DNA of 64,000 bases from Punica granatum (GCF_007655135.1 NC_045128.1:25514811-25578810), one strand, 5' to 3'; positions 35,375-47,166 are shown, counted from the first letter of the stretch. Numbers and translations: made by a program. The notes: generated by a model not told the origin, from the letters alone.

Positions 35375-36710
35375 TGATACAGCGAAACCAAGGAACAATT
35401 GTAATCTGTTAATTCTCGCACGAATGCTAGAAAATAATCTTCTATAACCTGTTGATTCTACGAATATCAGGGAATATGCATCAAATTCGTTGATTCAATC
35501 AATGTCGAATTTGGGAAAATAGAGAAAATATTCTCTCGAAATTTTGTTAATCCAAAACACTACTGTCTTTAGCCCTAAGGCTTACAACGCTTAAATAAGC
35601 TTAAACGAAATTATAACGAAGGGAATAAACTCGTAAAATAAACTATTTCCTAAAATAAATTATTCCCTAAAAATTGTAAAAATGCCCAAATAACATAAAA
35701 TTGCCCGTTTTCTGCCGCAACATTCTCCATTGGATGGAAAAAATTCGCCCTCGAATCGTTATCGTTCGAACTATCACCTTGATCTTCACGAATATAGAGA
35801 TTAATACGCTTTTGTTGCTTTCTCACTTGCCACTTGAATGCCTTTTTCTTTTTGCGAACTCTTTCTCTTAATTCTTTGTACATAAAATTTCGTACACCTC
35901 TTAGCCAATAAACACTTTCACTTAATCTTTGCTTTCTTGATCGAGTTGCGCGCACTTTGACCAACTTTGGCAACCGAATAACCTTTGAAATCGGTACCAT
36001 AAGCATCCATGCATCTTTCTTTGTATTGGAAATTTCTTCATCTAGAATATCCTCTATTTGAGCACGATAATGAAAAAAGTTTATCACCTCCGATATCCTT
36101 TAATACGGATTTGTTGACAATGAACGTTGGTTTTCCTTGATCATCAAATACAAATTCTGTAACTTCTTCTTGATCTTCATCTGGGTATATATCGAAAACT
36201 GGATTGGCTTCATCATATGATATGTCTTCGATCCTCCGATCCAATTCATCCTCCTCCGCAGCACGACGTTGACTAGTCATTCTTCGGGGTGGCATCGCTA
36301 ATCCAAGATCGAACGCGGCTTTGATACCAATTGACGCAGCGAAACCAAGGAACAATTGTAATCTATTGATTCACGCACGAATGCCTGAAAACAATCTTCT
36401 ATAACCTGTTGATTTTACGAATACCAGGGAATAGACATCAATTTCGTTGATTCAATCAATGTCGAATTTGGAAAAATAGAGAAAATATTCTCTCGAAATT
36501 TTATTCATCCAAAAAACTACCGTCTTTAGCCTTAGGGCTTACAACGCTTAAATAGGCTTAAATAAAATTATAATGAAGGAAATAAATTATTTCATAAAAT
36601 AAACTATTTCTTAAAATAAACTATTCCTTAAAAATTAGAAAAACACCTAAATAATATAAAATTACAAAAAGGCCCAAATAACATAAAATTGCCCGTTTTC
36701 TGCCGCATCA
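35375..36710 (-). mobile_element. Small non-autonomous LTR element inside MULE1 (1336 bp)
   Basis: Two LTRs (35375-35722, 348 bp; 36332-36710, 379 bp) share TG...CA ends and most of their sequence; the right copy has an extra partial duplication near 36645-36690. On the minus strand the right LTR is followed by TTGGTATCAAAGC, a Met-tRNA-type primer site. The interior of about 610 bp holds one gag-like reading frame fused to a polyprotein-tail-like segment. Flanks TTTAG (35370-35374) and CTTAG (36711-36715) agree at four of five positions. It interrupts MULE1 between transposase start and right inverted repeat. Confidence 0.83.
35650..36295 (-). pseudogene. Gag-start fused to polyprotein-tail ORF of the small LTR element
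   Basis: The ATG at 36295 opens MPPRRMTSQRRAAEEDELD, the kind of start seen in plant gypsy gag proteins. After a frameshift near 36080 the reading continues through a Lys/Arg-rich stretch (KKKKAFKWQVRKQQK) to DSRANFFHPMEN, like the extreme C-terminus of gypsy polyproteins (often D.RTN...). Everything between gag start and the tail, including protease and polymerase, appears deleted. I do not recognise a function for the remaining protein. Confidence 0.5.
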
Positions 36711-36799
36711 CTTAGCCATAAAATTACTATTTCAACTCTTTGCAATTTAGGTTAGTCATAAAATTGGGGTTGATTTTCACGCCTTTGAACCCCTTCAAC

Positions 36800-37128
36800 G
36801 CAAGCAGAAGCCGACGTCGTTTCATGGTGTGGCAAGGGAAGCTAAAAAACATCGTCGTTTGCCTGTGGCTGTGAAGCACGAAAACGACGTCTTTTTTCTT
36901 TTTGGTCTGCAGGTAGGAAAACGACGTCGTTTTGGTTATGACGTGGCATAAAATTGACGTTGTTTGTGCCACCTCAACCTCCACATCAAATTTATGTTCA
37001 ACCAGTTGACGTTAGGAACAAATTGTTAGATGGAATTGAAATTGAGGGTTCAAATTCATGATTTTGAAAATTCAGGTAGTCAAGTGGTGACAATTGAAAA
37101 ATTGAAGGACTAAAGTGTTAGTTGTCTC
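36800..37128 (-). repeat. Right terminal inverted repeat of MULE1
   Basis: Pairs with 30811-31130. It keeps more intact ACGACGTCGT palindromes than the left arm, where CpG sites have often changed to CpA or TpG, a pattern consistent with cytosine methylation decay. Confidence 0.87.
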
Positions 37129-37134
37129 ATCATG

Positions 37135-37359
37135 AAGTAATAGCGCATGGTCTTATTTCCACACATTTTATTCCTCATCATGAAAATCTTCCGCCTAGTA
37201 GAGAGCTAACGACCAGGAAGCGACTTCAGAACTTGTGTATCAGCTCGGCAACTCTTCAACATGTTTGATATCGATTAAACTCGATCTCTAGGTGAAATCG
37301 AACTGGAACTCATTGACATGGAATAAGCAGTGCCTTTATTGGGAAGTAGAACTACGAAA
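37135..37359 (+). repeat. Right member of the ~227-bp direct repeat flanking MULE1
   Basis: Homologous to 30583-30810. It lies between the MULE1 end (six intervening bases) and the 3' flank of the bZIP gene and ends with ACTACGAAA before TATTCAATAG. Confidence 0.88.
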
Positions 37360-37828
37360 TATTCAATAGCAAATGATGTGCTGCTTAAAGAGCATCGTAT
37401 TGCCACTACCTCATTTGTAGCTCCAACCCGGGAATATGTACATTACTAAGGCTGGGAAGGAAAAGTGTAGACTGAAGGGAGGGTAGGAATAGCAAAGAAA
37501 AGCACCAAATATAGAACAGAAAATCGACCGTTCCAATGGGATTTGATTTCAACAGCACTACATAGAAAGTGCCCTCCAAAATTTTCAATCGTCCCATACA
37601 ACAGCTACCAAACAGACAGAGAGCACTGATAGAGCAGCAAAAGCAGATTGAACTCCACAACAGGGCACGTCGTTGGTGCAGAAAACACGGTCCTATGTAT
37701 TTAAAAATTCATGAAGACTAAAAAGGAAAGGAAAAGGAAAAAAAAAGAAAAAAAAAAGAAACATGCTGAAACTAAAACTAGGAACACCGAAGCGATGGAT
37801 GAGAGGATTTGACAACCAGAGACAGTAC
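37360..37828 (-). other. 3' UTR and downstream region of the bZIP gene
   Basis: Follows the TGA at 37829-37831 on the minus strand and runs about 470 bases to the repeat flanking MULE1. The exact polyadenylation site could not be chosen. Confidence 0.5.
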
Positions 37829-39933
37829 TCAGTCCTTCATGACAGAGGATGAATCTGCTGCATTTCCATCCTTCTGGCTGGAAGGCATGGACCCCCTGAG
37901 CTGCTGCTGATGCTGCTCTTGTTGAAGCTGCTGCTGTTGAAGTTGATGGAGGTGGTGCTGTTGCTGCTGCTGCTGATGCTGAAACTGCTGTTGCTGTTGT
38001 TGCTGCTGCTTCTGGGAATGGATCTGTAGCTGCTGGAATTGCTGGGCAGTCAGGAGAGTATGCATTGCCTGGTTGTTGGTATAGAACTGCTGCCCCGATC
38101 CGTAAGCAGGGAAGTTCATCATTGGTCCACCATTGGGCATGGCTTGGCCTGTCAGTACTTTCAGATGCTGGATCTCCTCTTTCAGTGCATCGTTCAGAGC
38201 TAACAAATAACAAGAAGGGTGATACTTTCATCTTTTTGTTTCTAACCAAGAAGCAAATCCAGATTAATAACAAAACAGACACAGGCTAAGATCTAATATC
38301 ATGCTTGTTCATACTACTTCGTCCTTTTGCATCCATCGTATAATCAAACATGCAACATTTCTTTATAATGGTCCAGTGCGGTAATGACAAATAAGAAAGT
38401 TAGATCTAGGGCCGCGAGTGAAAAGTACCATTCTGACTTAACTAATGTGCTGGAGAATAAGAAAGGAACACAAGTCCAACACACTGTAAATTAAATTTCA
38501 TTTCTAATCAATTCTCTGGTTTATACGTCATGGCAAATGACCAATTAATGATTCTAACACGAGGCGTACCATCTTGCAAATGAACCTGCTGCTCCATAGT
38601 CTGCAGACGCAGTTTCAATTCGCTATTTTCAGCAGTCAGCCCATTTGTGTCTCTCTGTTAAAAACATAGGTGGAGAATGTAAATTAGTGCAACAAATCCT
38701 AAAATGAAGAGAACCTGAAACATCACATTACCTGATAATAACTGGCCTCAGGACAAACGTTATATAAACCAATACACCTTACCTGCAGCAGGGTAAGTTG
38801 AGCAGACAGTGATGTAGCTTCTGTCTGCAGGGTCTGCACCTTCCGTTCAAGCTCAGCTATGTATCGCATCTTCCTCTCCTTGGACCTTGCAGCTGACTGC
38901 CTATTTGCCCAAATCCTATAATAAATGGCAACTGTAAATCTCCTTTTGAAACTAATGCCAGATTACTGTAAAATGATCACCATGAAACCGGTTCCAGCTT
39001 ATGGAAGGGACCACCTAAGGAGCACTTCAGCCAGTCCCTAATCGTTTTCATTTTTTTTTCCACTTTCTACTCTCCCTAAGCAGATAGTTGAGCCGCGCAA
39101 TTTGCCAGTAGACAGTCATAAATCATCCATAGAATAGCATATCATATCCTCTCCACTAACATGAAATTTCAGTAAAAGGCTTGGGAACAACAATTCTCAT
39201 AACTAGGTTGTTTTAGAGAGTACCTCTTCGCCCGCTTGGGATCAATCAGTGCGAGCTCTGCAAGTTTGGCAGCTGAAATGGCCTTCTTTGCATCAGCAGG
39301 AGACGGGTCCTCCGAGCCCGACATGAGCATCTCAGGCTTAATGCTCGTTGACCCATCCATAGATTGGCTGTGCTGGTGCCTCACCCGGGGCCTCTCACTG
39401 GGGCCCGCTGCCAAGGCCTCAGAAGAAGAATTCCCTGCACCCATACTCGAGCCGGGCATCACTCCGGTCCCTACAGGACCCACAGAAACGGGAGCAGAGG
39501 AATGCTCCCTGACCTGAAACGAGGACATGGCGGAAGAATTGAACTTATCCATATCTAGATACATAGACAACAAATCCTCTTCAGTCTCATCGGATAGAGA
39601 GGGCCCATCAGCCGCACCCCCAACAACCCCAAGATCACTGTCGAAGCTAAGATCATCTGGGAGAGTGAGAATCTCTGAATGGGCGCGGCGGTGGCCCAAG
39701 TTCCTCGGCGGGTTATCGGGCATCCTACTAAGGTCATGACTGAAGTGGGTCTGGTCAGGACCCGAAACCGAACTCGAACCCGCGTGGCCGAGATGAGGTG
39801 GCATCGGAGGGAGCTGCGAAGACGAAGAAGACGGAGGCGATGGCTCCGATTTCAAACTAAATGCATCCCAAGAATGTGAGAAACTACCATGGAACCCACC
39901 ACTACCATGAACCTGAGATTTATCCTTATCCAT
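37829..39933 (-). CDS. bZIP transcription factor, group I, PosF21/RF2a type
   Basis: Four exons join in frame: 39933-39224, 38915-38783, 38654-38570, 38199-37829, all with GT-AG introns, giving 432 residues, a normal length for this group. The N-terminal half has a serine/proline-rich start, HRRAHS (81-86, the HxRxxS site that in related bZIPs binds 14-3-3 proteins when phosphorylated) and an acidic [17 protein letters not shown] block. The basic region NRQSAARSK (241-249) has Lys at the position that is Arg in most bZIPs, as is typical of group I. Zipper leucines fall at 259, 266, 273, 280, 287 and 294, then Met 301. The C-terminus is glutamine-rich (about 365-410). Relatives are nuclear regulators of vascular and stress responses. 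MULE1 lies about 700 bp beyond its stop. The frame is fully open. Confidence 0.95.
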
Positions 39934-40660
39934 AGTTCCACAACCCTAAGAGAACCCTATTCAAACTAAATCAAGCACGGACGCCAAAATTCTCACTAAT
40001 CTAAACACAACCACCTGATAAAAGCCCAGGGATGGTACAAACGGCGAAACCCAGAAACCCTAGAGTCAACAAAGATCCAATGGAGGGGTACCCGCCAAGA
40101 AACAGAGACAAGACTTAACAGATTCAAGAAACAAGGTAGTTGGGGCAAATTAGATGGGCAGAAATGGAGGGAGTTTGGGTATCGGGGTTTGGAGGGGAAC
40201 CCGGGTCGGGATTCCTCAGAAACAATAAATTTCCACCGGAAACTTGGCGGGCCGGGCAGAAATTCCTCGGCAGAGCGGCGGGAGGGATATTTAGGCCGCG
40301 GGGGAGGGGGTGTGGAGGCGGGGAGTTGGCAAGTTAGGGAGGCAAATCGGCAGCTTTTTTACAGGGAACGAATCTTGAATGAATAAAATCACATGGGAAC
40401 GAAGACACGGAGAGAGAAGACGAAGAAGAAGAAGAAGAAGGCACAAGGCAGAGCTAAAGAAGCTCTCTCTCTTTCTCTCTCTTTCTTTATTTCTTTTTTA
40501 TTTTTATTTTTTTTCCCCTTCCCACATGCACAGAGCGATCTGAGGAACAACGAAAGAGAAGCTTCGGACAGAAGCTGAAATAGGCACGGAGACGAGGATG
40601 GAATGAGACTGGGAGACGGTATATATAATCCGGTGCGGTCGTCCCATATGAAAGGTGTTA
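39934..40660 (-). promoter_or_regulatory. 5' leader and core promoter of the bZIP gene
   Basis: On the minus strand TATATATA lies at about 40620-40628, which would place the start of transcription near 40590 and give a leader of about 650 bases. The leader region contains a GA-rich (CT on the plus strand) tract at 40459-40500 and a GAA repeat on the plus strand at about 40425-40442, both common in plant 5' leaders. No uORF was assigned. Confidence 0.5.
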
Positions 40661-41744
40661 ATGCGGTTGGTTGTTATATGCTTAATTAACTCCTTCATTG
40701 CTCCCATTATTCCCTCCTCCTAGAGTGAGCTTCTCGAATGTTAGTTTCATAATATCGTTTCGGGTGAAGTTAGAGATCGACTCCATAGATACGGCATTAT
40801 TAAGTCTTGCGGGTTCGAGAGTTCACTTTCCGTATTTATAGTAAGGCTATGTATCCACATTAGAATTAAATGTTTCTTTCGGAGCGAAAAACATCATCTG
40901 TTATGTGCTATATATGGGTTTATTTTAAACTTCATTAACACTACTTAATCCTAATGATTAGAGTTCGCTGGAGGTTCTTCAAAATCCCACCATGGCTAAA
41001 GTAATGAAATATGATGAAATTTCGATTACGTTTCGGGATTGAACTTTTACGTGTTAAAAGATTGGAATTTGTCAATATCGGTCCAGTTTCATGTAAAATT
41101 ATATTCACTTATTATATCATCTTATTAAAATTTTCAGTTGGAGACATTTATTAGGATGCCATAGTGGGAGATGAGTATGGCAACATATTTATGTAACCAT
41201 TAAATAAAACATCTCTCTGTATTTGGTACCCTTCGACCTTATCACTCCAATGATGACATGGTAACACCTCATAATGCTATTAAGCCCTTACCAATTAGAC
41301 TTTTGGAAACTTAAATCCTCATTTTTTGCTCGCATTAATATATGTTCTACAATGTATTTTCTTCTATGTAGAAAGGAATTTAATATTATTTTGTTTTATG
41401 CAGAATAAATAATATAGTTATGTAATTTCTGGATGCTTGTATATAAATGGCTTACCATCTTGGGTTTGAGTCATGCTTTAAAGCTAAATATTTGACTATT
41501 TAATAAGTTACTAAGAACTATTGTAAGAGGCCTTGGTGTTTTTTTTTTTTTTTTGCTGAATAAAGTAAGAGGCCTTGGTCAATTAATTAAGTTAGTGTCT
41601 CTGCCATCGTCTGCATCTATAAAATGGCCCGTAAAATTCTATTATGAAACGTGATTAATTTTTTTTGGGTTAAGGTGGTTTATTTTCATAAAGCCAATTA
41701 AGATATGTTTACAAATAAACATATAATTCGGAACAAATTTGCAC
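40661..41744. other. AT-rich spacer
   Basis: No gene recognised; a T-run at about 41541-41554 is flanked by two copies of AAGAGGCCTTGGT. Confidence 0.5.
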
Positions 41745-41868
41745 TTGATTTTTTTTAATAAGGGAGACTAATGACCAATGCAATGTTAATAAAATTAAGG
41801 GGCACAAAGAATCCACCACGTTGAAATCTTTTGGTTACCAGAGAGTTTGTACCACCGCGCTATACCCT
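41745..41868 (-). mobile_element. Degraded SINE
   Basis: The minus strand begins GGTATAGCGCGGTGGTACAA, a box A-like sequence of tRNA-derived SINEs. It continues through ACCAAAAGATTTCAACG, where box B would be but is decayed, to TCTCCCTTATTAAAAAAAA, a short A-rich tail. No clear target duplication was found. Confidence 0.55.
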
Positions 41869-44760
41869 TTTAATGAATATCACAATCACAGTGAATCAAA
41901 TTATGGAATTCTAATATTACCTGAATGAGATGAAGATCATTCTGGTATGAATAAATGATGCGGGATTTAATGTAGATAAAACAGCGACCCGGCTCGAACT
42001 GAATTAATCGGGACCCATTGCGCTTCCGGATACCAGGATACACACCGAAAAAAATGTAGATATAGCAACTCCTTTTGATCTTCAAAGCCATGTAGAATTT
42101 GGCTCTTCGATGAATCATTCTGCCAAAAGAAAATATTTATATTTTCATCAGCGATTTGTATCTTTTTTATATCTCTAAAAATTTGGGCGACGGTATATAA
42201 TGGTGAACGTCATAATTTTTTTTTAATTACACATTTATCTTCTGTTATTCACGGATAAAATAGGATGTATGTATATTAATTACGCCAAATCCGAATAATC
42301 TACTCATAGAACCATCCAAAAAAAATCCAATATACATGAAAATTTCTTGCCTTCTGAAATAAATTGAAAAACAATGTTTTTGAAGAATATTTCTTAAGAA
42401 ATTCATTTGTAAGGGTTTAATCGTGGTATACTTTCAGCCTTAACTCATAAGGGATTTGCAACCTTCCGCGAAGAGACCTAAAATTGTGAATTAACAACAC
42501 ATACAAATATCTCTCGTTCAGAGGAACGATATGATGATGAGATCGTGATATATATTGGCATAATACCGATGAGGAGAATCATTGAAATTATTAAGGTAGC
42601 AGACTCGAGCAGTTTGAAATGAAAGAATAATAATGGTGGGACTGAGATACGCAATGATATGTAATACGATTAAAGGGTGAAAGATTCAATGCTGTAGAAG
42701 AAGAACTTACGTCGAGAAGGCGTAATTAGCAAATCTAGGCTTCGGAGAGGCAAGCTATTACAAAAACCATTGTCTAATCGAGAACACCGGTAGGGCTGCA
42801 AATATATACAAGCTCGGCAGAATATCAATCGTTCGATAAAATCGATGTGGTGAACCACAAGAATTTATTGGTGTTGCTCAAAAGGAAATCCCTCTGTTGG
42901 TTACAGTATGCATACTTAAAAGGCACCGGCACGACGCCGTTTAATTAAACTGTTCAATTTATCGCATGTATATGTATGTCACGTTTGATCTATCATTGAC
43001 ATAAAATTTTATCCGTAACTAATTTATCTAGGTATGTAGAACTGACCTTTCTAAATGGAGTTCACCTGTGAACTGTTCTTACTCACAAGTACAGATATCT
43101 ATGATCACGTACAAGTAATTGAGAAACTTGGATTCGTATCCAGTAACTAAATTTCTTTTAAAAGATATTTGCACTTAAAGTACCTTAGATTAATGGTATA
43201 TCTCGTCTTTTACACTTAGTTATCGTATGTGAAATATATATTCTTTTTTTTTTCTTGGAGTTTAGGTTAGTACAATTATATAATACATGAACTAATATAT
43301 TCGATCAACCATTACAAAATATCTCTAGAATTTATTTACAAAGAAACTGTATTAAAAGAACAAGGCTTTTCCTTTTCCATGGATATTTCCCTCGCCTTAA
43401 GAGTTTTACCACATATATCCCGATATTATTTCTTCTCTTTTCTCTGTCTTAATTGCTCGAATCGACACGCTTCTCCAACTTGTTTCAATTTTTTCTTTTC
43501 TCTTTCTGAAATTGCTTCATTTTGCTGCTTTCTCTCATTTTGTCCCGTTAAAGGCCATTTCCTATTTGGCTTTAGTTTGAATTTTATTTGGATTTGTCGG
43601 GAAAGAGTACATTTCTTATGTTAAATCGGTATTTTGAGTTCTAAAAATACGTTGTTCACTAACTAGCTAATTTCATTTTTTATTTACTGCTTATCAAGAA
43701 CATGGTTCTTTAATAGAAAGAGCAGGCATGTCAATAAATTATAGAGATGAGGTGTGCAACAGATTTTAAATTTAGAGATCAGATATGCAACAGATTTTAA
43801 TTTTTATCTTTTTTCATTATGAGGGCGTTACACGGACCGAAATGAAAATAAATATACGGAATGAAAATAAGGGAATGGGGATCTGTTTATACTCTTTATT
43901 TTTATTAAACCTGCAACATATCGCAAATCTGTTTTAATCTTATTTTGCAGAAGGGTATGTTTTTGTGAATTACTTTTGAACTTTCCAACTTTAGAATTAG
44001 AAGTTGCCTAGATCTTAAATTACAAAAGGGGTAATGGTCTGTTATTAAATTACAAATTAATCAGCTCATAAATCTTAAATTGTGAAAGTCGTGAATTGAA
44101 TGAAAATAATATCCATAATTGTATATATTTGGTGATAGGATTTATCTAATAAGAAGCTCACTTTATAAGCTTTTTATTTATTACTTATACTAGCAATTGA
44201 GATTATAACAACCTAATCGAAGTCAAACCAATCAAATATTGATTTCGCAAAATAAAAAATAAATTAAGAATAGTCGATGATAAATTGATGGAGACGGTGT
44301 AGAATTACAATATGATTTTCAGAAAATAAATTATTGATTTAACTATAATTCCTTTTTAATCCAATCTACTAATTTAGATTCTCAACTATCCTCAAGGTTC
44401 TTGCAAGTCACTTAAGAAAATACTTACACTAACCAATCCCCTACATTTCTATGGTTACCAAATTAACGTAAGTTCATTAAGCACCAATCCTTCGGTTACC
44501 TAAGGTGAATATGTATATTTCTATCATACCCATAAATCAATTGTAAACCCGAATTTCCCTTAGAAACGATATACTAAAGCCGATCTTAGGCTAGTCTATT
44601 CCTAATCTATATGTAGAATTCCCCTTTGAAGTTCATCTACACTATTGAAATCATTACAATTGATGACCAAGCAATTGCAAGCATTAAGCGCAGAAATAGA
44701 CTAAACAAATTAGAATGAAGAACTCATTAAATCAAAAGAAAATAATCAAATTAACTACAT
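41869..44760. other. Long AT-rich spacer
   Basis: No coding region with recognisable motifs, RNA gene or paired termini was found. Open stretches at 42670-42858 (-) and 43379-43624 (+) are low-complexity or pyrimidine-rich and look like chance. Confidence 0.5.
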
Positions 44761-45540
44761 GTGGATTCAATTCTAATCCTATCATATGAAATTAGTGATA
44801 TGATCCAGCTAGAGGACTATTCGCACGGGCATGAGGAAGGATTTCAGGATGACGGGATCGGGCATGAAGGTGAGCTTTGGGACAAGCATGTGCTAGTTGG
44901 ACCAAGTACAAGAGCACGAGCCAAGCGAATCCAACAATCCATGCAAAGGCTGTTATTGCATGTCCATGGAGGAGAAGTCGAGCTCTTGGGCGAGTTGCAT
45001 GTGAAATAAGAAATCACGATTGTTCATATCCTAGAAGTCTATCTAGAAGATAATCCAAGTTCAAAGGGCTGAATTTTGGCTATTTGTTCTGAGATTTAAT
45101 TAGTTGCTTTCAATAAGTTGGGCCTATTTCATTTTGAGCTTGTTACTCTTATGATATATTTTAGTCAAGTCCATTAACCCATTAGGTTATTAGCTAGTAT
45201 CTCTCTATAAATAGGTATGTGGTTTCCATAGAAAAAGATTGATAAGTTTTCATTCAACTTTGTGAGAGAGATTTTCTCTGAGCTATTCTGCAGCAACTTC
45301 ACCGATATTACAAGTGTGATGACTTGTGATTCCCGACATTTATAATATTGGTTTCTAGCTCCTTATAGTTAGCGGGTCAATATTCCAATATTATAATATT
45401 GATTTCTGGCTCTTTATAGTCAACGGGTCAATATTCCTTATCCTTGAAACCTTCATTGGACGATATCGGATTTGATCTTATTCTATTATTGTTGACTCTT
45501 GTGGCAAGTTCGTCGAGGTTCGCGTCAATTAGCCCATATA
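44761..45540 (+). mobile_element. Gypsy-type element 3' end and LTR fragment
   Basis: The open stretch ending at 45009 contains VGPSTRARAKRIQQSMQRLL, like the GPITRARAKK...L tail at the end of many plant gypsy polyproteins. The following 500 bases resemble a plant gypsy LTR: TCTCTCTATAAATAGGTATG (TATA region near 45201), then a leader-like stretch with ACTTTGTGAGAGAGATTTTCTC. A tandem duplication of about 60 bp (TTATAATATTG...GGGTCAATATTCC) lies at about 45339-45436. Upstream pol and the other LTR are absent. Confidence 0.6.
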
Positions 45541-45741
45541 AAATAAAAATTACATGCAAGAATTTAACATAGATATTGAAATCAAAGAGAAAAGATCCAG
45601 AGAATTGAAGAAATGGCACGAATATGCTACAAAATCCAAAAACTCAAAGCTTGCTCTCTGTCTTTTGCATGAGCCTTGACTCCCGTGCCATCCACACCCT
45701 TGAAGCTCACCCCCTTGGGCATTTTTAAAAGGAAAAATTAA

Positions 45742-46130
45742 GAGAAAACTATCAAAATGGCCATCGAAAGATTTTAAAACTAACAAATTACTACTTGAAA
45801 GTTATTTTGAAACAAAATGATCATTGAAAAACCAGGATCCATCATTTTGGTACCATTGTCAAGATTCCGTAAGTGCCGTTACGAGAAAATGACGTGGACG
45901 CTGATGTGGTATCTAGTAGGCAAACGGAACCCGATTAACGGTGCACGTCATCATATACGACGTCGTTTTTGTCATCCCAATAAAAAAAAAAGTTTGACCT
46001 AAAGTCATCGTCACCTTCCTGGCCGCCCCCATCTGTAATCAATTAGGGCAAACAAAATATAGAGAGCTCAACAGGGGAGTTTGGGCAAGTAGAAATCAGG
46101 GAAATTAGGGCAAGCGGCGGACTCACACCA
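45742..46130 (+). repeat. Left terminal inverted repeat of MULE2
   Basis: Begins GAGAAAACTATCAAAATGG; pairs with 52145-52529 over nearly its whole length, including a CGTAAGTGCCGTTACGAG block. Confidence 0.92.
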
Positions 46131-46628
46131 GAGGAACCCGATGTCGCCTCCCATCATAAGAGTCGTCCGCCCAGTCGACCACCGCACGGGCGCCGGACTT
46201 AGACTAAGCGGACTTGTCGAGCTTGGGTTCGATCATCGATTTGGTCTTTCCTACAATCCTAGCTGAAGTTCATCTGCAACCTCCATTGCAATCTAGACGA
46301 GTTCATCCCTCTCGAGGTTAGTCGATTTTCACTTGATTTGGTGATGAAAGGTAGGTTTAAACGGTTGGTGTTGCTCGAAGTCGAACATGAATAAGAAACC
46401 GGTTGATTTTCACTCGTGCTCCTAAAAATTTACACTACTATTTGAATATGAAACCTTCTGAATCTAGATAGAGCACAACTATTGAGGCGATATGCATTAT
46501 TCTCTCTGTTGTTGACAGGCAAATCTCAACAAGTTGATGGTCCTTCGTGAGGATGTTGCATTATTCTCTATGTCGTTATCCTAATTTTACTGTTGGTCTG
46601 CCCTAATTTGGATTGCAGTAACATTTTG

Positions 46629-47166
46629 ATGGGGGAGGGAGAGGATGATAAGAATAGGGAAAGAGCAGAGGAGTTGAGGGTGCAGAAGAAAGTCGAAGAA
46701 GGTATCACCTTCAAGATGAGCTCGCATTCCCATCGCTCGCACTCCCACTGCTGCAAATGCCACGGTGAGTATGATAATTTCCCCACAAAACTTGATCAAG
46801 CCTTAGCAACCTCCAAGTACAGTTGTTCTTCTCTGGACAGAGGTGATTCAACCATGGATAGAGACGAAATCATCCTATGTTATTGCAGAATGCCAGCGTT
46901 GAGAATGATATCAAACACGATAGCAAATCCAAGGCGTTCATTTTACAGGTGCCCTTTATGGAATGATGATACAAGGAAATGCAAGTATTTTTTAGTGGGA
47001 AGATGAGTTGCATATCAGTAAAAGCTTGTCCCAAGAACAGAAGATAACAAGTAAGTTAAGGAAGAATTTACAGAGGAGAGAGATGCAACTAAAGAGGTGG
47101 AGATGTTTGTCTTTAGTTTTAGCTATGACAGTGATTGTATTAGGGTGCTTGGTTATGATGAAATGA
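46629..47166 (+). pseudogene. GRF zinc-finger, coiled-coil, membrane-tail protein of MULE2 (one frameshift)
   Basis: From an ATG at 46629 (or 46716, MSSHSHRSHSHCC, the start that matches MULE1) the frame runs through a Ser/His-rich start and the GRF finger. The finger reads LCYCRMPALRMISNTIANP then RRSFYRCPLWNDDTRKCKYFL. One extra G at about 46995 shifts the frame; reading on in the next frame gives WEDELHIS, the usual end of the finger. A charged helical stretch follows (QEQKITSKLRKNLQRREMQL), then a hydrophobic tail CLSLVLAMTVIVLGCLVMM and a TGA at 47164. GRF fingers bind single-stranded nucleic acid in other proteins; the role here is unknown. It is convergent with mudrA. Without the extra base the protein would be about 178 residues. 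Confidence 0.8.

Larger units (their letters stand above)
30811..37128 (-). mobile_element. Mutator-like element (MULE1), about 6.3 kb
   Basis: Long terminal inverted repeats of about 310 bp (30811-31130 and 36800-37128) contain ACACTTTAGTCC near the ends and CGACGTCGTTT motifs inside. Between them are a plus-strand GRF-type gene remnant (31289-31732) and a minus-strand mudrA-like transposase remnant (32542-35031), arranged tail to tail. A 1336-bp LTR element has inserted near the right end. No 9-bp TSD lies directly at both ends; instead the element is bracketed by about 227-bp direct repeats. The transposase is broken and lacks one catalytic Asp. Confidence 0.87.

Noticed and set aside
35650..36087. 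145-codon minus-strand frame as a host gene
   Set aside because: It lies between LTRs and a primer site, runs into the LTR and resembles a gypsy polyprotein tail.
39236..39879. Plus-strand frames over bZIP exon 1
   Set aside because: Shadows of a GC-rich, clearly coding exon on the other strand.
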